Assembly: GCF_014930365.1 (NCBI RefSeq)
Contig: NZ_JABXWI010000004.1
Coordinates: 372,001 to 436,000, forward strand
Origin: Streptomyces caniscabiei
GTDB taxonomy: Bacteria; Actinomycetota; Actinomycetes; Streptomycetales; Streptomycetaceae
DNA length: 64,000 nucleotides
Reading direction: 5' to 3'
Both the position numbers and the translations under genes were made by a program. Below are positions 43,942 through 54,310 of this stretch, in pieces. The stretch's first letter is position 1. Each line of letters begins with the position of its first letter. The notes below the pieces were generated by a model. That model had not been told where the DNA came from. It was given only the letters and a program-made list of their open reading frames with translations, and made no database searches.

Positions 43942-44004
43942 ACAGCATCGTGGAGTGCCGACCGGGGGTCAAGGAGTCCCACAGCCGCCGGCGCCGCGGC
44001 GGCG

Positions 44005-46395
44005 CTACGCCGGCCGGTCCTCGGCGGGCAGGGTCTGTTCGGCCCAGATCGTCTTGCCCGTACGGGTGTGCCGGCTGCCCCAGCGCTGGGTGAGCTGTGC
44101 GACGAGCAGGAGGCCCCGGCCGCCCTCGTCGAAGGCTCGGGCCCGGCGCATGTGCGGGGCGGTGGCGCTGGAGTCGGAGACCTCGCAGATGAGGGTGGCC
44201 TCACGGATCAGCCGCAGCTGGATCGGGGACCCGCCGTAACGGATGGCGTTGGTGACCAGCTCGCTGACGACGAGTTCGGTGACGAAGGTGAGCTCCTCCA
44301 GCTGCCAGGCGGCGAGCTGGTCGCAGGCCAGTTTGCGGGCCTGCCCCACGAACGCGGGGTCGGCGGGCACGTCCCAGACGGCGACCCGGTCGGTGTCCAG
44401 GGCCCGGGTCCGGGCCAGCAGCAGGGCCACGTCGTCGACGGGGCGGTCCGTCAGCAGGCTCCCCAGGACCCCGTCGCAGGTCTCCTCCAGCGCACGGTCC
44501 GTGCCGCACAGCGCCTGACGCAGCCGGTCCAGACCGTCGTCCAGGTCGCGTCCGGCCGCCTGCACGAGACCGTCGGTGTAGAGGGCGAACACGCTGCCCT
44601 CGGGGACGTCGAACTCCGCCGTCTCGAACGGCAGACCGCCCACGCCCAGCGGGGGCCCGATCGGCAGGTCGAGGAAGGCCGCCTCGCCGTCCGGGCCGAC
44701 CAGGGCCGGTGGCGGATGGCCGGCCCGGGCCATGGAGCAGCGGCGCGCGACCGGGTCGTACACGGCGTACAGACAGGTGGCTCCGATCTCGCCCGGACTC
44801 TCCGCGTCCTCGGCCTCGTCCGCCGTCCGCTCGGAGTCCAGACGCAGCACGATGTCGTCGAGCTGGGTCAGCAGCTCGTCCGGGGCCAGGTCGACGTCGG
44901 CCAGGGTGCGTACGGCCGTCCGCAGCCGGCCCATGGTGGCGGACGCCTGGACGCCGTGGCCGACGACATCGCCCACGACCAGCCCCACCCGGGCTCCGGA
45001 CAGCGGGATGACGTCGAACCAGTCGCCCCCGATGCCGGCGCGGGTGCTGGCCGGCTGGTAGCGGGAGGCGACCTCGACGGCGGCCTGCCGGGGTGCGCGG
45101 TGGGGCAGCAGGCTGCGTTGCAGTTCGAGGGCGATGGCGCGTTCGCGGGTGTAGCGGCGGGCGTTGTCGACGCAGACGGCGGCCCGGGCGGCGAGCTCCT
45201 CGGCCAGCAGCAGGTCGTCCTCGCCGAAGGGTTCGGCCGTGCGGTGGCGGGCGAGGACCGACAGCCCGAGGGTGAGGCCGCGGGCGCGCAGGGGCACCGC
45301 CATGATCGAGTGGATGCCGTGGACCTCGATGCTGCGGGCCCGCTCGGGTGAGCCCCCCGACCACCGCAGCCCGGTGACGTCGTCGACCTCGTACAGCAGG
45401 GCGCGGCCGGTGGCCAGCGCGCGGCCCGACGGCGACCCCTCGTCGTAGGTGTGTCTGGTGCCGACCGGGACGACGGCCTCGGGGCAGCCCTCCAGCACGG
45501 ACCGGTGGGCGGCGCGGCGGAAGACCAGGGCGTCGGCGTCGGGCGAGGGGGCGGCCTCCTCGCCGGCGAGCACCGAGTCCAGCAGGTCCACGATGACGAA
45601 GTCGGCCAGATGGTCCGTGCACACCTCGGCGAGTTCCTCGGCGGTACGGGTCACGTCGAGGGTGGAGCCGATCCGGTTGCCGGACTCGTTGAGCATGCTC
45701 AGGCGGCGGCGGGCCAGGAACTGCTCCGTGCTGTCGATCGCCGCCAGGCACATGCCCCGTACGTCGCCGGAGGCGTCCTTCAGCGGGCTGAGGGAGACCA
45801 GCCACGCGTGTTCGTGCGCCTCGCCCGGCGCGCGCAGCCACGCCTCGAACGGCATCGGCTCACCCGTGCTCAGCACCCGCCGCACCGCGTCGTCGAGCCC
45901 CTCGAACCCCGGCAGCCTGCGCTGTCCGTCGACGGACACGCCCACCCGGCGGCCGAGGAGCTCCTGCTGCGAGCGGCCCATCACCGCCTCCATGGCGGAG
46001 TTCGCGGACACCGCGAGCCCGTCCTGGTCGAAGAGGGCGATCGGGACGGGGAGCTGGTCCAGGGCCCATCGGCGCAGCCGGGCGGCGGGCTCCGGCACGG
46101 TCGCCGTCAGGAACCACTGCGTCGAGCCCGTGGCGTCCAGCAGGGGGTGCGCCTGAAGCTCCAGCTCCACGTCGTGACCGTCCCGGTGCCGTGCGTGCAC
46201 GGGGCCGCGCCAGTCGGCCGGCTCGGTGAGGCGGTCGCGCGCCGAGGCGGGCAGGGAGCGGGCCAGCAGGTCGGCCGCGCGGCGGCCGAGCACCTCGCCG
46301 TGCTCGTAGCCGAGCACCCGTCGCGCGTCGGCACTCCACGCGATCACCAGTCCCCTGGCGTCGACCGCGGCCGTGGCGACACCGTGCTCGCCCAT
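44005..46395 (-). CDS. PAS-PAS-GAF-SpoIIE phosphatase-HATPase regulatory protein
   Basis: 796 residues. Two PAS domains (about 1-105 and 108-225; [18 protein letters not shown]) are followed by a GAF domain (about 245-415), a PP2C/SpoIIE phosphatase domain (about 425-650; [23 protein letters not shown] broken across the acidic metal site, and [10 protein letters not shown]), and a C-terminal anti-sigma-type HATPase domain (about 660-790; [15 protein letters not shown]). Such proteins control anti-anti-sigma phosphorylation in Streptomyces stress and development pathways. The input signal and partner are unknown. It is not linked to the betaine boxes. It is divergent from the STAND-WD40 gene. 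Confidence 0.9.
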   Translation of the reverse strand: MGEHGVATAAVDARGLVIAWSADARRVLGYEHGEVLGRRAADLLARSLPASARDRLTEPADWRGPVHARHRDGHDVELELQAHPLLDATGSTQWFLTATVPEPAARLRRWALDQLPVPIALFDQDGLAVSANSAMEAVMGRSQQELLGRRVGVSVDGQRRLPGFEGLDDAVRRVLSTGEPMPFEAWLRAPGEAHEHAWLVSLSPLKDASGDVRGMCLAAIDSTEQFLARRRLSMLNESGNRIGSTLDVTRTAEELAEVCTDHLADFVIVDLLDSVLAGEEAAPSPDADALVFRRAAHRSVLEGCPEAVVPVGTRHTYDEGSPSGRALATGRALLYEVDDVTGLRWSGGSPERARSIEVHGIHSIMAVPLRARGLTLGLSVLARHRTAEPFGEDDLLLAEELAARAAVCVDNARRYTRERAIALELQRSLLPHRAPRQAAVEVASRYQPASTRAGIGGDWFDVIPLSGARVGLVVGDVVGHGVQASATMGRLRTAVRTLADVDLAPDELLTQLDDIVLRLDSERTADEAEDAESPGEIGATCLYAVYDPVARRCSMARAGHPPPALVGPDGEAAFLDLPIGPPLGVGGLPFETAEFDVPEGSVFALYTDGLVQAAGRDLDDGLDRLRQALCGTDRALEETCDGVLGSLLTDRPVDDVALLLARTRALDTDRVAVWDVPADPAFVGQARKLACDQLAAWQLEELTFVTELVVSELVTNAIRYGGSPIQLRLIREATLICEVSDSSATAPHMRRARAFDEGGRGLLLVAQLTQRWGSRHTRTGKTIWAEQTLPAEDRPA

Positions 46396-46788
46396 CGTTC
46401 CTTCTCTCCGTACGATCGAAAGCCGTGGTCCATGGGCTCACAGATCGACTGCGGGGCACTGCTTCCAAGCTTCATTGTGCGCCGGGCACGCCAGGCACGG
46501 CGCGTGACCACCCGGAGCACCCGAGCCCCTACCCTGCCACGTCACAGGCCTCGCGGGCGCCCGCTTTCGCACGTCGTCCGAACACCGCGTCGGCCGTGCC
46601 CGCGCGCACACCCACCCCCGGCGGGCGGTCGAGCCGGGCGCTCCCGATGGAGCGGCTCCGCGCTTGTTCGTGTTCGGTCACTGGTGCGGAACGGGCGACT
46701 GCTGAAAAATGCGGAGCGGCAGTGCGACCTGGGCACGGGGGAACGGGGAGCCACGGGGAGCCGCCGGGACCATCGGGGAGGTGCGGCG
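46396..46788. other. Divergent intergenic region, no gene seen
   Basis: 393 bp between the phosphatase and STAND-WD40 start codons. It must hold both promoters, but I could not pick convincing -35/-10 pairs. A slightly AT-richer patch with TGCTGAAAAATGCGG lies near 46700. No double box, RNA gene or coding frame with plausible composition was recognised. Confidence 0.4.
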
Positions 46789-49700
46789 ATGCCGCGCAGG
46801 GAGCGACCGCTGGACGGCGGGGACGGTCCGTTAGTCGAATTCGCCGCAGGATTACGGCAGTTGAGACGCAAGGCGGGAAACCCGCCGTATCGGGAGCTGG
46901 CGGACCAGGCGCACTACTCGATCTCGACCCTCTCCTCCGCCGCGTCCGGACAGCGGCTGCCCACGCTGGCGGTGACCCTGGCCTATGTACGCGCCTGCGC
47001 CGGCGACACCGAGGAGTGGCGGGAGCGCTGGCGGGAGGCCGCCGAGCTGCTGGGCGAGGGGGAACCGGGACCCGGGGCCGAGGCCGGCCCGGCTCCCCCG
47101 TACGCGGGGCTGCGGTCGTTCCGGGAGCGGGACTCCGCGTGGTTCTTCGGGCGGGAGCGGCTGCTGGAGGAGCTGGCCGGACGGCTGGAGCGGCAGCGGT
47201 TCGTGGTGGTGATCGGGGCGTCGGGTTCGGGCAAGTCCTCGCTCCTGCGGGCCGGGCTGGTGCCACGGCTGCGGGAGACCGCGGGTACGACGGTGGTCGT
47301 ACTGACGCCGGGGGCACGGCCGTTGGAGGAGTGCGCGATACGGCTGGGGGCGCTGGCGGGTCTGCCGCCCGGTGCCCTGTACGGGGAGCTGCGACAGGAT
47401 CCGGCGAACCTGGGTCGCGTGGTACGGCAGATCACCAGCCGGCCCACCCCCGGCGGAGACGGCTGGGACGGCCGGGACGGCCAAGGCGGCAGGGCCTACG
47501 GCGACGGAGGCGACGGAGGTCGCCGCGAACTGGTGCTGGTCGTCGACCAGTTCGAGGAGTCGTTCACGCTCTGCCAGGACACCGCCGAGCGGAGCCGCTT
47601 CGTCGAGGCCCTGGTGTCCGCCGCCTCCGACAGCGGCGGCCGATGTCGTGTCGCCCTGGGCACCCGCGCCGACTTCTACGCGCACTGCACCCACCACGCG
47701 CCCCTGGTGGAGGCGATGCGCGACGCGCAGGTGCCGGTCGGGCCGATGAGTCTGGACGAGCTGCGCCGCGCGGTGCTGCGGCCCGCCCGGCGGGCCGGGC
47801 TGTCGGTCGAGGGCGCGCTGCTGGCGACACTCGTCGCCCAGGCGCACGGCCAGGCGGGTGTGCTGCCGCTGCTGTCGCACGCCCTGCTGCAGACCTGGCG
47901 ACGCCGGCGGGGCAACGCCCTGACGCTGGAGGCGTTCGAGACGGCGGGCGGTCTGGAGGGGGCGCTCGCGCGCACGGCCGAGGAGTTCTACCAGGAGCTG
48001 GACCCCGGGCGGCGACGGCTGGCCCGGCAGGTGTTCGTCCGGCTGACCGCTCTCGGGGACGGCACGGAGGACACCCGACGCCCCGCCCGCCTCCAGGAGT
48101 TGCAGGGACTGGCCGCGCCGAGCGGGGAAGGGGGCGGGGAGGAGCCCGACGACAGCCCCGGCCCCGCTCCCGGCCATGACGAGATCCGTGCCGTGCTGGA
48201 CCTCGCGGCGGGCGCGCGGCTGCTGACGCTGGACCGCGACCGGGTGGAGCTGGCCCATGAGGCGCTCATCCGCTGCTGGCCGAGGCTGCACGGCTGGCTC
48301 ACCGAGGACCGTGAGGCCACCCGGGGCGCGCGCCGGCTCACGGAGGCGGCCCAGACCTGGGAGGCGCTCGGGCGGGAGCCGGGCGCGTTGTACCGCGGCA
48401 CCCGTCTCGCCCTGGCCGCCGGGCTGGACCGTACGGCGATGTCCGCCTCGGAGCGGGCGTTCCTCGACGCCGGTCTGGCCGCACAGGCGGCGGAGCGGGC
48501 GGCCGAGCGGCGCAGGACCCGGTTGCGGCGCCTGGGCGTGGGGGTGCTCGGTGTGCTGCTCGTGCTGACCACCACGACCGCCGCCCTCGCCGTACGGGCG
48601 CAGCGGACGGCCGACGAGCAGCGCGACGTCGTCGGATCGCAACGGGCCGCCGACCGGGCCGCCGCGCTCCGTACGGTCGACCCCGCCCTGGCCGCCCAGC
48701 TCAGCCTGGCGGCGTACCGGCTGGCGCCCACCCCCGAGGCGCGCGGCGGCGTGCTCAGCACCTTCGCCACGCCGTACGCCACTCGGCTGACCGGCCCGCC
48801 GGGCGCGGTCACGGCGGTGGCGTTCAGCGCCGACGGGCGGGTCCTGGTCACCGGCGACAGCGAACGGACCGTGCGACTGCGCCGGGTGCCGGACGCCCAC
48901 CACCCGGGCGCGCCGGTGACCCTGGGCCGGCTCGGCGGACCGGTGCGCACGCTCGCCGTGCGGTCCGACGGGCGGCTGCTGGCGGCCGGAGGCGAGGACG
49001 GGACGGTGGCGCTGTGGAACATCGGTGACCCGCGGCGGCCCCGGCTCACCGCACGGCTGCGGGCCGGTGCCGGGCCGGTGGTCGGGGTGGCCTTCGGCCC
49101 CGACGGACACACCCTCGTGACCGCCGCGCGTGACGGGATGCGGGTGTGGCGCCTGTCGGACGGCCGCCGGCCGCACGGGCTCGCCCCGCTGAAGACAGGC
49201 TCCGACGTCACGGCGGTGGCCTTCCACCGCGACGGACGGACGGTCGCCACGGGGCAGGGGGACGGGACGGTGCGGCTGTGGGAGCTGGCCGGGTCGGGCG
49301 AGCGGCTGCGGCGGCTGTCGGCGGCGACCGGCCGGGACGGACACAGCGGGCAGGTGAACACGGTGGCGTTCAGCCCCGACGGACGCCGACTGGCCACCGG
49401 CGGAGCCGACTTCACCGTACGGCTGTGGGACATGAGCCGGTCGCACCGGCTCGGCGGGCCCCGGCGGCTCACCGCGCACACCGACGCGGTCGACGTCGTC
49501 GCGTTCAGCCCCGACGGCCGCCGGCTGGTCAGCGGTGGGACCGACGGCACCGTACGCCGCTGGGAGCTGACGGGTTCCGGGGCGCCGAGCGAGGCGGAGG
49601 TGCTCACCGGGCACACCGGTGGCGTCCGGTCGCTGGCCTTCCGCCCCGACGGCCGCACCCTGGCCAGCGGCAGCGAGGACCAGAGCACCCGGCTCTGGGA

Positions 49701-50739
49701 CCTGCCCGGACCCGCACTGACCGGCCACACCAGCTCGCTCTACTCCGTCGCATTCAGCCCCGACGGACGGCTGCTCGCCACCGGGAGCTACGACCGGACC
49801 GTGCGCCTGTGGAACCTCGCGGACCGGCGCCGCCCGCACGAGCTGCCCCCGCTCACCGGACACACCGGGCCCGTCAACACGGTCGCGTTCAGCCCCGACG
49901 GCAGCACCCTGGCCAGCGGCAGCGCCGACGGGACGCTGCGGCTGTGGGCCCTCGGCCCGGCACAGCGCCCCCGCGCGGCGCGCACGGTTCCCGGCCGGAT
50001 CGGGCACGTCAACACGCTGGCGTTCAGCCCGGACGGCCGCACCCTGGCCACCGGCGGCGAGCAGGGCACCGTACGCCTGTGGAACACGGCGGACGTCAGC
50101 CGCCCCCGCCCGCTGGCCGCACTCCCCGCCGGTGGCGCCGTGGACTCGGTGGCCTTCGCCCCCGACGGCCGCACGCTCGCCGTGGCCGACCGGAACAGGG
50201 AGGCCGTCCTCTGGGACGTCACCCGTCCCCTCGGGCCGGCCCGGCTGTCGGCCCTCACCGGGCACACCGGCGCGGTGAAGTCGGTGGCCTTCGCCCCCGA
50301 CGGCCGGACCCTGGCCACGGGCAGCGAGGACCGCACCGTGCGCCTCTGGGACCTGGCCGACCCGCGCTCCCCGGTCGCCCGTGACCGTCTCACCGGGTAC
50401 ACCGACGGCGTCATGTCGGTCGCGTTCGCGCCCGACGGGCGGACACTGGCCGCCGCGAGCGCCGACAAGAAGGTGCGGCTGTACGGTCTGTCGGCCGGCG
50501 GCGACGTCCGCGAACCGGTGCTGCTGAGCGCCCACGCCAAACCCGTCGACACCCTCGCGTTCAGCCCCGACGGCCGCACGCTGGCCACCGGCAGCGAGGA
50601 CTGGACCGCCCTCCTGTGGGACCCCGACGTCGAACACGTCGCCGCCCGCATCTGCGACACGGCCTTCCCGGCCGTCACCCGGGCCGAATGGCGGCAGTAC
50701 TTTCCCCATTGGGCGTACCGTCCGCCCTGCGGGGGGTGA
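46789..50739 (+). CDS. HTH-STAND NTPase-WD40 repeat protein
   Basis: 1316 residues. An N-terminal helix-turn-helix-like domain (about 14-75; [20 protein letters not shown]) is followed by an nSTAND1-type NTPase: YAGLRSF lead-in, Walker A [11 protein letters not shown] (143-152), Walker B [10 protein letters not shown] (about 249-258). A hydrophobic helix near 582-602 could cross the membrane. The C-terminal half (about 665-1310) has fourteen WD40 repeats (consensus [24 protein letters not shown] broken here by variation), enough for two seven-bladed propellers. The ATG has GGGGAGG upstream; the frame stays open 446 codons further only because it runs antisense to the phosphatase. Such STAND proteins are signal sensors or defence scaffolds; the function here is unknown. 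Confidence 0.9.
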   Translation: [1316 protein letters not shown]

Positions 50740-50760
50740 GGCCGGGCCGGTTGCCTGGTC

Positions 50761-50877
50761 GGTGCGGTTGGTTGGTGCGGTTGGTTGGTGCGGTTGGTTG
50801 GTGCGGTTGGTCGGTGCGGTTGGTTGGTGCGGTTGGTTACTGCGGCTGGTCGGTGCGTCCGGTCGGTGCGGCCTGTC
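50761..50877. repeat. 13-bp tandem repeat, nine units
   Basis: Unit GGTGCGGTTGGTT. Units 1-3, 5 and 6 are exact, unit 4 differs by one base, and units 7-9 are degenerate. It fills the gap between the STAND-WD40 stop and the PfkB start. Thirteen is not a multiple of three and the run lies outside both genes, so it is a non-coding minisatellite probably spread by slippage. The G/T-rich strand is the coding strand of both neighbours. Confidence 0.9.
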
Positions 50878-50897
50878 GGTTGAGAGGGTGACGCCTG

Positions 50898-51839
50898 GTG
50901 GAGTCGGGAGGCGGGGCGGCCGGTGCGCGGCGGCGGGGGCTGTTCGTCGGGTTGTGCACCTTGGACGTCGTACAGCTCGTCGACCGGGTGCCGGGGCCGA
51001 ACGAGAAGCTGACGGCTCGCGAGCAGCTCGTGGCCGCGGGCGGCCCGGCGGCGAACGCGGCGGTGACGTTCGCCCATCTGGGCGGTACGGCCACCCTGCT
51101 CACCGCGATCGGCCGTCATCCGCTGGGGGCCGCCGTCAGGGCGGATCTGGACCGGCTGGGCGTGACGGTGGTGGACCTGGCGGCCGACTCGGTCGAACCG
51201 CCGGCCGTGTCGTCCGTGCTGGTGACCGCGTCGAACGGGGACCGGGCCGTCGCCTCGACCAACGCGGCGGGACACCGGCTCGACCCGCCCGACGATCTCG
51301 ACGCGCTGGTGGCGGCCTCGGACGTCGTGGAGTTCGACGGCCACCACATGGAGCTGGCCGTGGCCGCCGCCCGGGTGGCACGGGCCGCCGGTCGCCGGAC
51401 CGTGCTCGACGGCGGCAGCTGGAAGGCCGGTACGGAGCGGCTGTTGCCGTCGATCGACGTGGCCGTCTGCTCGGAGGACTTCCGGCCGCCCGGGACGGAC
51501 ACACCGGGGAGCGGGCCGGCCGACACCCTGCGGTTCCTGCGGGAGCACAGGGTCGTCCGGTCTGCGGTCAGCCGGGGCGGGCGGCCCCTGGTGTGGGCGG
51601 GCCCGGACGGCCGGGGCACGGTGACCGTTCCCGCCGTACGCGTCGCGGACACGCTGGGTGCCGGGGACGTCCTGCACGGAGCGCTGGCCCATGGCCTCGC
51701 CGGGCGGGACACCCTGACGTCGCACGACTTCGTCGAGGCCCTGCGGGCGGCCGCGGTGGTGGCCTCGCGGGCGTGCGCGTCGTTCGGGACACGGGCCTGG
51801 CTGCGGGAGGGGCGGGCCGGGCACGGCGGCGCGTCGTGA
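50898..51839 (+). CDS. PfkB-family carbohydrate kinase
   Basis: 313 residues, ribokinase fold. The N-terminal GLCTLDVVQLVDRVP and AAGGPAANAAVTFAHLGG form the substrate pocket. DTLGAGDVLHGALAHGL carries the anion hole and catalytic Asp. The GTG at 50898 with GAGAGGG 9 nt upstream is the first usable start after the tandem repeat. The phosphorylated sugar or nucleoside is not predictable. Expression may read through from the STAND-WD40 gene across the repeat, or start within it. Confidence 0.85.
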   Translation: MESGGGAAGARRRGLFVGLCTLDVVQLVDRVPGPNEKLTAREQLVAAGGPAANAAVTFAHLGGTATLLTAIGRHPLGAAVRADLDRLGVTVVDLAADSVEPPAVSSVLVTASNGDRAVASTNAAGHRLDPPDDLDALVAASDVVEFDGHHMELAVAAARVARAAGRRTVLDGGSWKAGTERLLPSIDVAVCSEDFRPPGTDTPGSGPADTLRFLREHRVVRSAVSRGGRPLVWAGPDGRGTVTVPAVRVADTLGAGDVLHGALAHGLAGRDTLTSHDFVEALRAAAVVASRACASFGTRAWLREGRAGHGGAS

Positions 51840-52034
51840 AGGTGGCGCCGACGGGAGGGAGAGGGGAGTCTGCTCGTCGGCGGCGGCTGGCGGAGGGCGC
51901 ACGCACCTGGCCGGAGCACGACCGGGATCCCGCACGGTGCAGCGGGGAGCGAGACGGGCGACCGCGGCGGCGGACGACGGGCGTGGTGGACCGTGTCGCC
52001 CGTCCGCGGACCGCGTCGCCCGTCGTCGTGATCG

Positions 52035-53987
52035 TCAGACGGCGATGATCCGCCATTGCTGGCGCGTCAGTGCCGCGTACGGCTGCTGTTCGACGCCGGC
52101 TCCGTCAGCCGTGCTGCCCTCGTCGACGGCGAGGCAGAGCCCGCTGTAGCGGTTGACGAGAAAGTAGTGGCCGTCACCGGTGGGCGTGACGGCCCACTGC
52201 TGCTGGGGAGCTGTGGCGTCCGACCAGATGCCGACGTGGCCGCCGTCGTCGCGGGAGAGACCCGCGACCTCCATGAGCTTGCCGCTGCCCACGCCCTCGA
52301 TCTTGTAGTAGCCGTCGCCGGTGTGGGTGAAGGTCCACTTCTGGTTCGCCGCGCCGAGCCATGGCCACTGTAGAACCCTGGTGTCGTTCGCGGTGCCCCC
52401 GCCCTCCACGTCGGCGACCTTGCCGCTGTGCCGGGCGACCAGCCGGTAGACGGTGGCGTTGCCGGGCAGTGTGGTGGACACCAGGGCGGGCTCGGCCGTT
52501 CGGCCGCCGATGTGGACACCGCCGATGTTGGCGTACCCGCCGGTGGCCGCGTCGGCCCGGAGCCGTACGAAGCCCACGTTGCGGGCCGGCCATTCGGCCA
52601 CCTTGGTGGCGCGGCCGGCGGCCCAGGTACCGGTGGCGACCTGCGTGAAGTTCGTGCCGTCGGTGCTGGTGGAGATGGTGTACGAGGTGATGTCGCCGTC
52701 GGTGGAGTTGTTGCGGTTCCACTGCTTGGGCAGGTACTCCAGGGTGGAGACGTCGCTCCACACGCCGCCCAGATCGATCGTGATCGAGTGCGGCAGGGCC
52801 GAGGCCAGTCCCCACGTCGACCAGCAGGTCTCGTAGCCGCTGTCGCTCAGCCCGTCGATGGCGTTGAGCGGTCCCTCGCCGGTGCGGAATCCGGTCGCGT
52901 AGGCGCTGACGGGGGTCACGGGATGCTCGGCGCGGAGCATCTGGGGCGGCAGGGGCGGCCTGGAGGTGTCGGGGCTCCACGCGGCCCCGACTTCGGCGAG
53001 TCGGTTGACGATGTTGGTGTCCAGTCTGCCGTCGCGGTTGGGCGGGCAGTTGAGGATGAACGAGGTGTACTTCGGTTCCAGGTCCGCCAGGTGGGAGAGG
53101 ATCGCGTCCTTGCTCATCAGACTCTCGGTCGGTGTGGACGGATGCCAGAACCACCCGTTGCTGATCGTCTGTCCCTGCGTGGCCGCGTAGGTGTTGCCGG
53201 CCGGGGCGGTGATGCCCAGCGGTTCCTCGAAGTAGATCGCGTCACCGAGGAACGGGACCGACAGTCCACCGTGGTCGATCATGACGATGTCCGGCTGGAG
53301 CGACTTCACGTGCTCCCGGATGCGCTGGTAGGAGAGGGCCTGCTGCCCCATCTGCCACGCGTAGCCGTCGGTGACGAACAGGTCGATGGTGCCGTATTGG
53401 GTGAGCAGTTCGGTTATCTGACCGAGTATGAAGGTCATGGCGCTGGGCTGGATGGCGTCGGTGATCTCGAGGCCGGACACCTTGTGACGGCTCTCCCATG
53501 CCTCGACGCCGAAGGTGCGGTCCCAGATCGAGTAGTAGAGCCCGATCCTCAGCCCCTTCGCCCGGAAGGCGTCGCAGTAGGCCTTCACCACATCCCGCTT
53601 GTAGGGGCTGTTCGCGACGTTCTGGGTGCCGTAGGCGCTCGGCCACAGTGCGAAGCCGTCATGGTGCTTGGTCGTCAGGAGGCCGTAACTCATGTTCGCC
53701 GCCGCGGCGGCGGCGGCCCACTGGGCACAGTCCACGGCTGTGGGCGCGAACAGAGCGGGGCTCTGATTCGGGGCGGCCCACTCCTCGTTGGTGAACGTGC
53801 CCAGGTTGAAGTGGTTGAACATACCGAACCGCATGTCCACCAAGTTGCTGAGATTGGTCTGCGCGTTCGCGGCGGCCGCCTGCGGCAGCAGGGGCGACAA
53901 CGCGGGGACCACGGGCAGCGCGGTCGTGGCCGCGGCGGCCCCCGCGGCACCCAGCAGCGCACGACGGGACAGTCCTACTGACGACAT
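52035..53987 (-). CDS. Exported alpha-L-fucosidase-like GH29 enzyme with discoidin and ricin-type lectin domains
   Basis: 650 residues. The start has a twin-arginine signal (LSRRALLGAAGAAAATTALP). The catalytic domain (about 45-340) has FGMFNHFNLGTFTNEEW, LLTTKHHDGFALWPS and GTIDLFVTDGYAWQ as in GH29. A discoidin/F5-8C-like domain (about 360-490) and a C-terminal ricin B-type domain with three QxW repeats (QKWTF, QQWAV, QQWRI) follow. It should release fucose or a related sugar outside the cell. The ATG at 53987 directly precedes the TAT signal. A good promoter lies 90-118 nt upstream. Confidence 0.87.
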   Translation of the reverse strand: MSSVGLSRRALLGAAGAAAATTALPVVPALSPLLPQAAAANAQTNLSNLVDMRFGMFNHFNLGTFTNEEWAAPNQSPALFAPTAVDCAQWAAAAAAANMSYGLLTTKHHDGFALWPSAYGTQNVANSPYKRDVVKAYCDAFRAKGLRIGLYYSIWDRTFGVEAWESRHKVSGLEITDAIQPSAMTFILGQITELLTQYGTIDLFVTDGYAWQMGQQALSYQRIREHVKSLQPDIVMIDHGGLSVPFLGDAIYFEEPLGITAPAGNTYAATQGQTISNGWFWHPSTPTESLMSKDAILSHLADLEPKYTSFILNCPPNRDGRLDTNIVNRLAEVGAAWSPDTSRPPLPPQMLRAEHPVTPVSAYATGFRTGEGPLNAIDGLSDSGYETCWSTWGLASALPHSITIDLGGVWSDVSTLEYLPKQWNRNNSTDGDITSYTISTSTDGTNFTQVATGTWAAGRATKVAEWPARNVGFVRLRADAATGGYANIGGVHIGGRTAEPALVSTTLPGNATVYRLVARHSGKVADVEGGGTANDTRVLQWPWLGAANQKWTFTHTGDGYYKIEGVGSGKLMEVAGLSRDDGGHVGIWSDATAPQQQWAVTPTGDGHYFLVNRYSGLCLAVDEGSTADGAGVEQQPYAALTRQQWRIIAV

Positions 53988-54076
53988 GGGTGTACTCCCG
54001 CTTCGGGTGACTACGGTCCACAGGCCTCCGGACGCGAACTCCCCCTGGGCGTCGAGGCGTTGGATGTTACGCATGA

Positions 54077-54105
54077 AGTTCAGTGATGTGACCACCGAAT
54101 GTCAA
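54077..54105 (-). promoter_or_regulatory. Candidate promoter of the fucosidase gene
   Basis: TTGACA (54105-54100) and TGAACT (54082-54077) on the minus strand are separated by exactly 17 nt. The start would lie near 54070, giving a leader of about 80 nt. The surrounding 100 bp is markedly AT-richer than the rest of the window. Confidence 0.55.
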
Positions 54106-54310
54106 TGAGTAAGGGGATGAAAGAGCGTCGAACATAGGCGATGTGCATGTTTTTTGCGCGGATACTTCCGTTTAATTCCGTTATAAACATGCAATGTTTG
54201 GGGGTAGGTGAGCGAGAGGGTCGACGACTGCCTCGACCTTCCACCGTTCCTTCGCTGCTCCGCGCTCCGCGCCGAATTCGCGCGACACGCCGCGAACGCT
54301 CTGGAATGCC

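Noticed and set aside
45451..46788. 446-codon in-frame upstream extension of the STAND-WD40 gene
   Set aside because: It runs antisense through the phosphatase gene; GC-rich DNA keeps such frames open. The ATG at 46789 has a strong ribosome-binding site and leads directly into the HTH domain.
50761..50877. CRISPR array
   Set aside because: The 13-bp units are directly adjacent with no spacers, and no cas gene is present.
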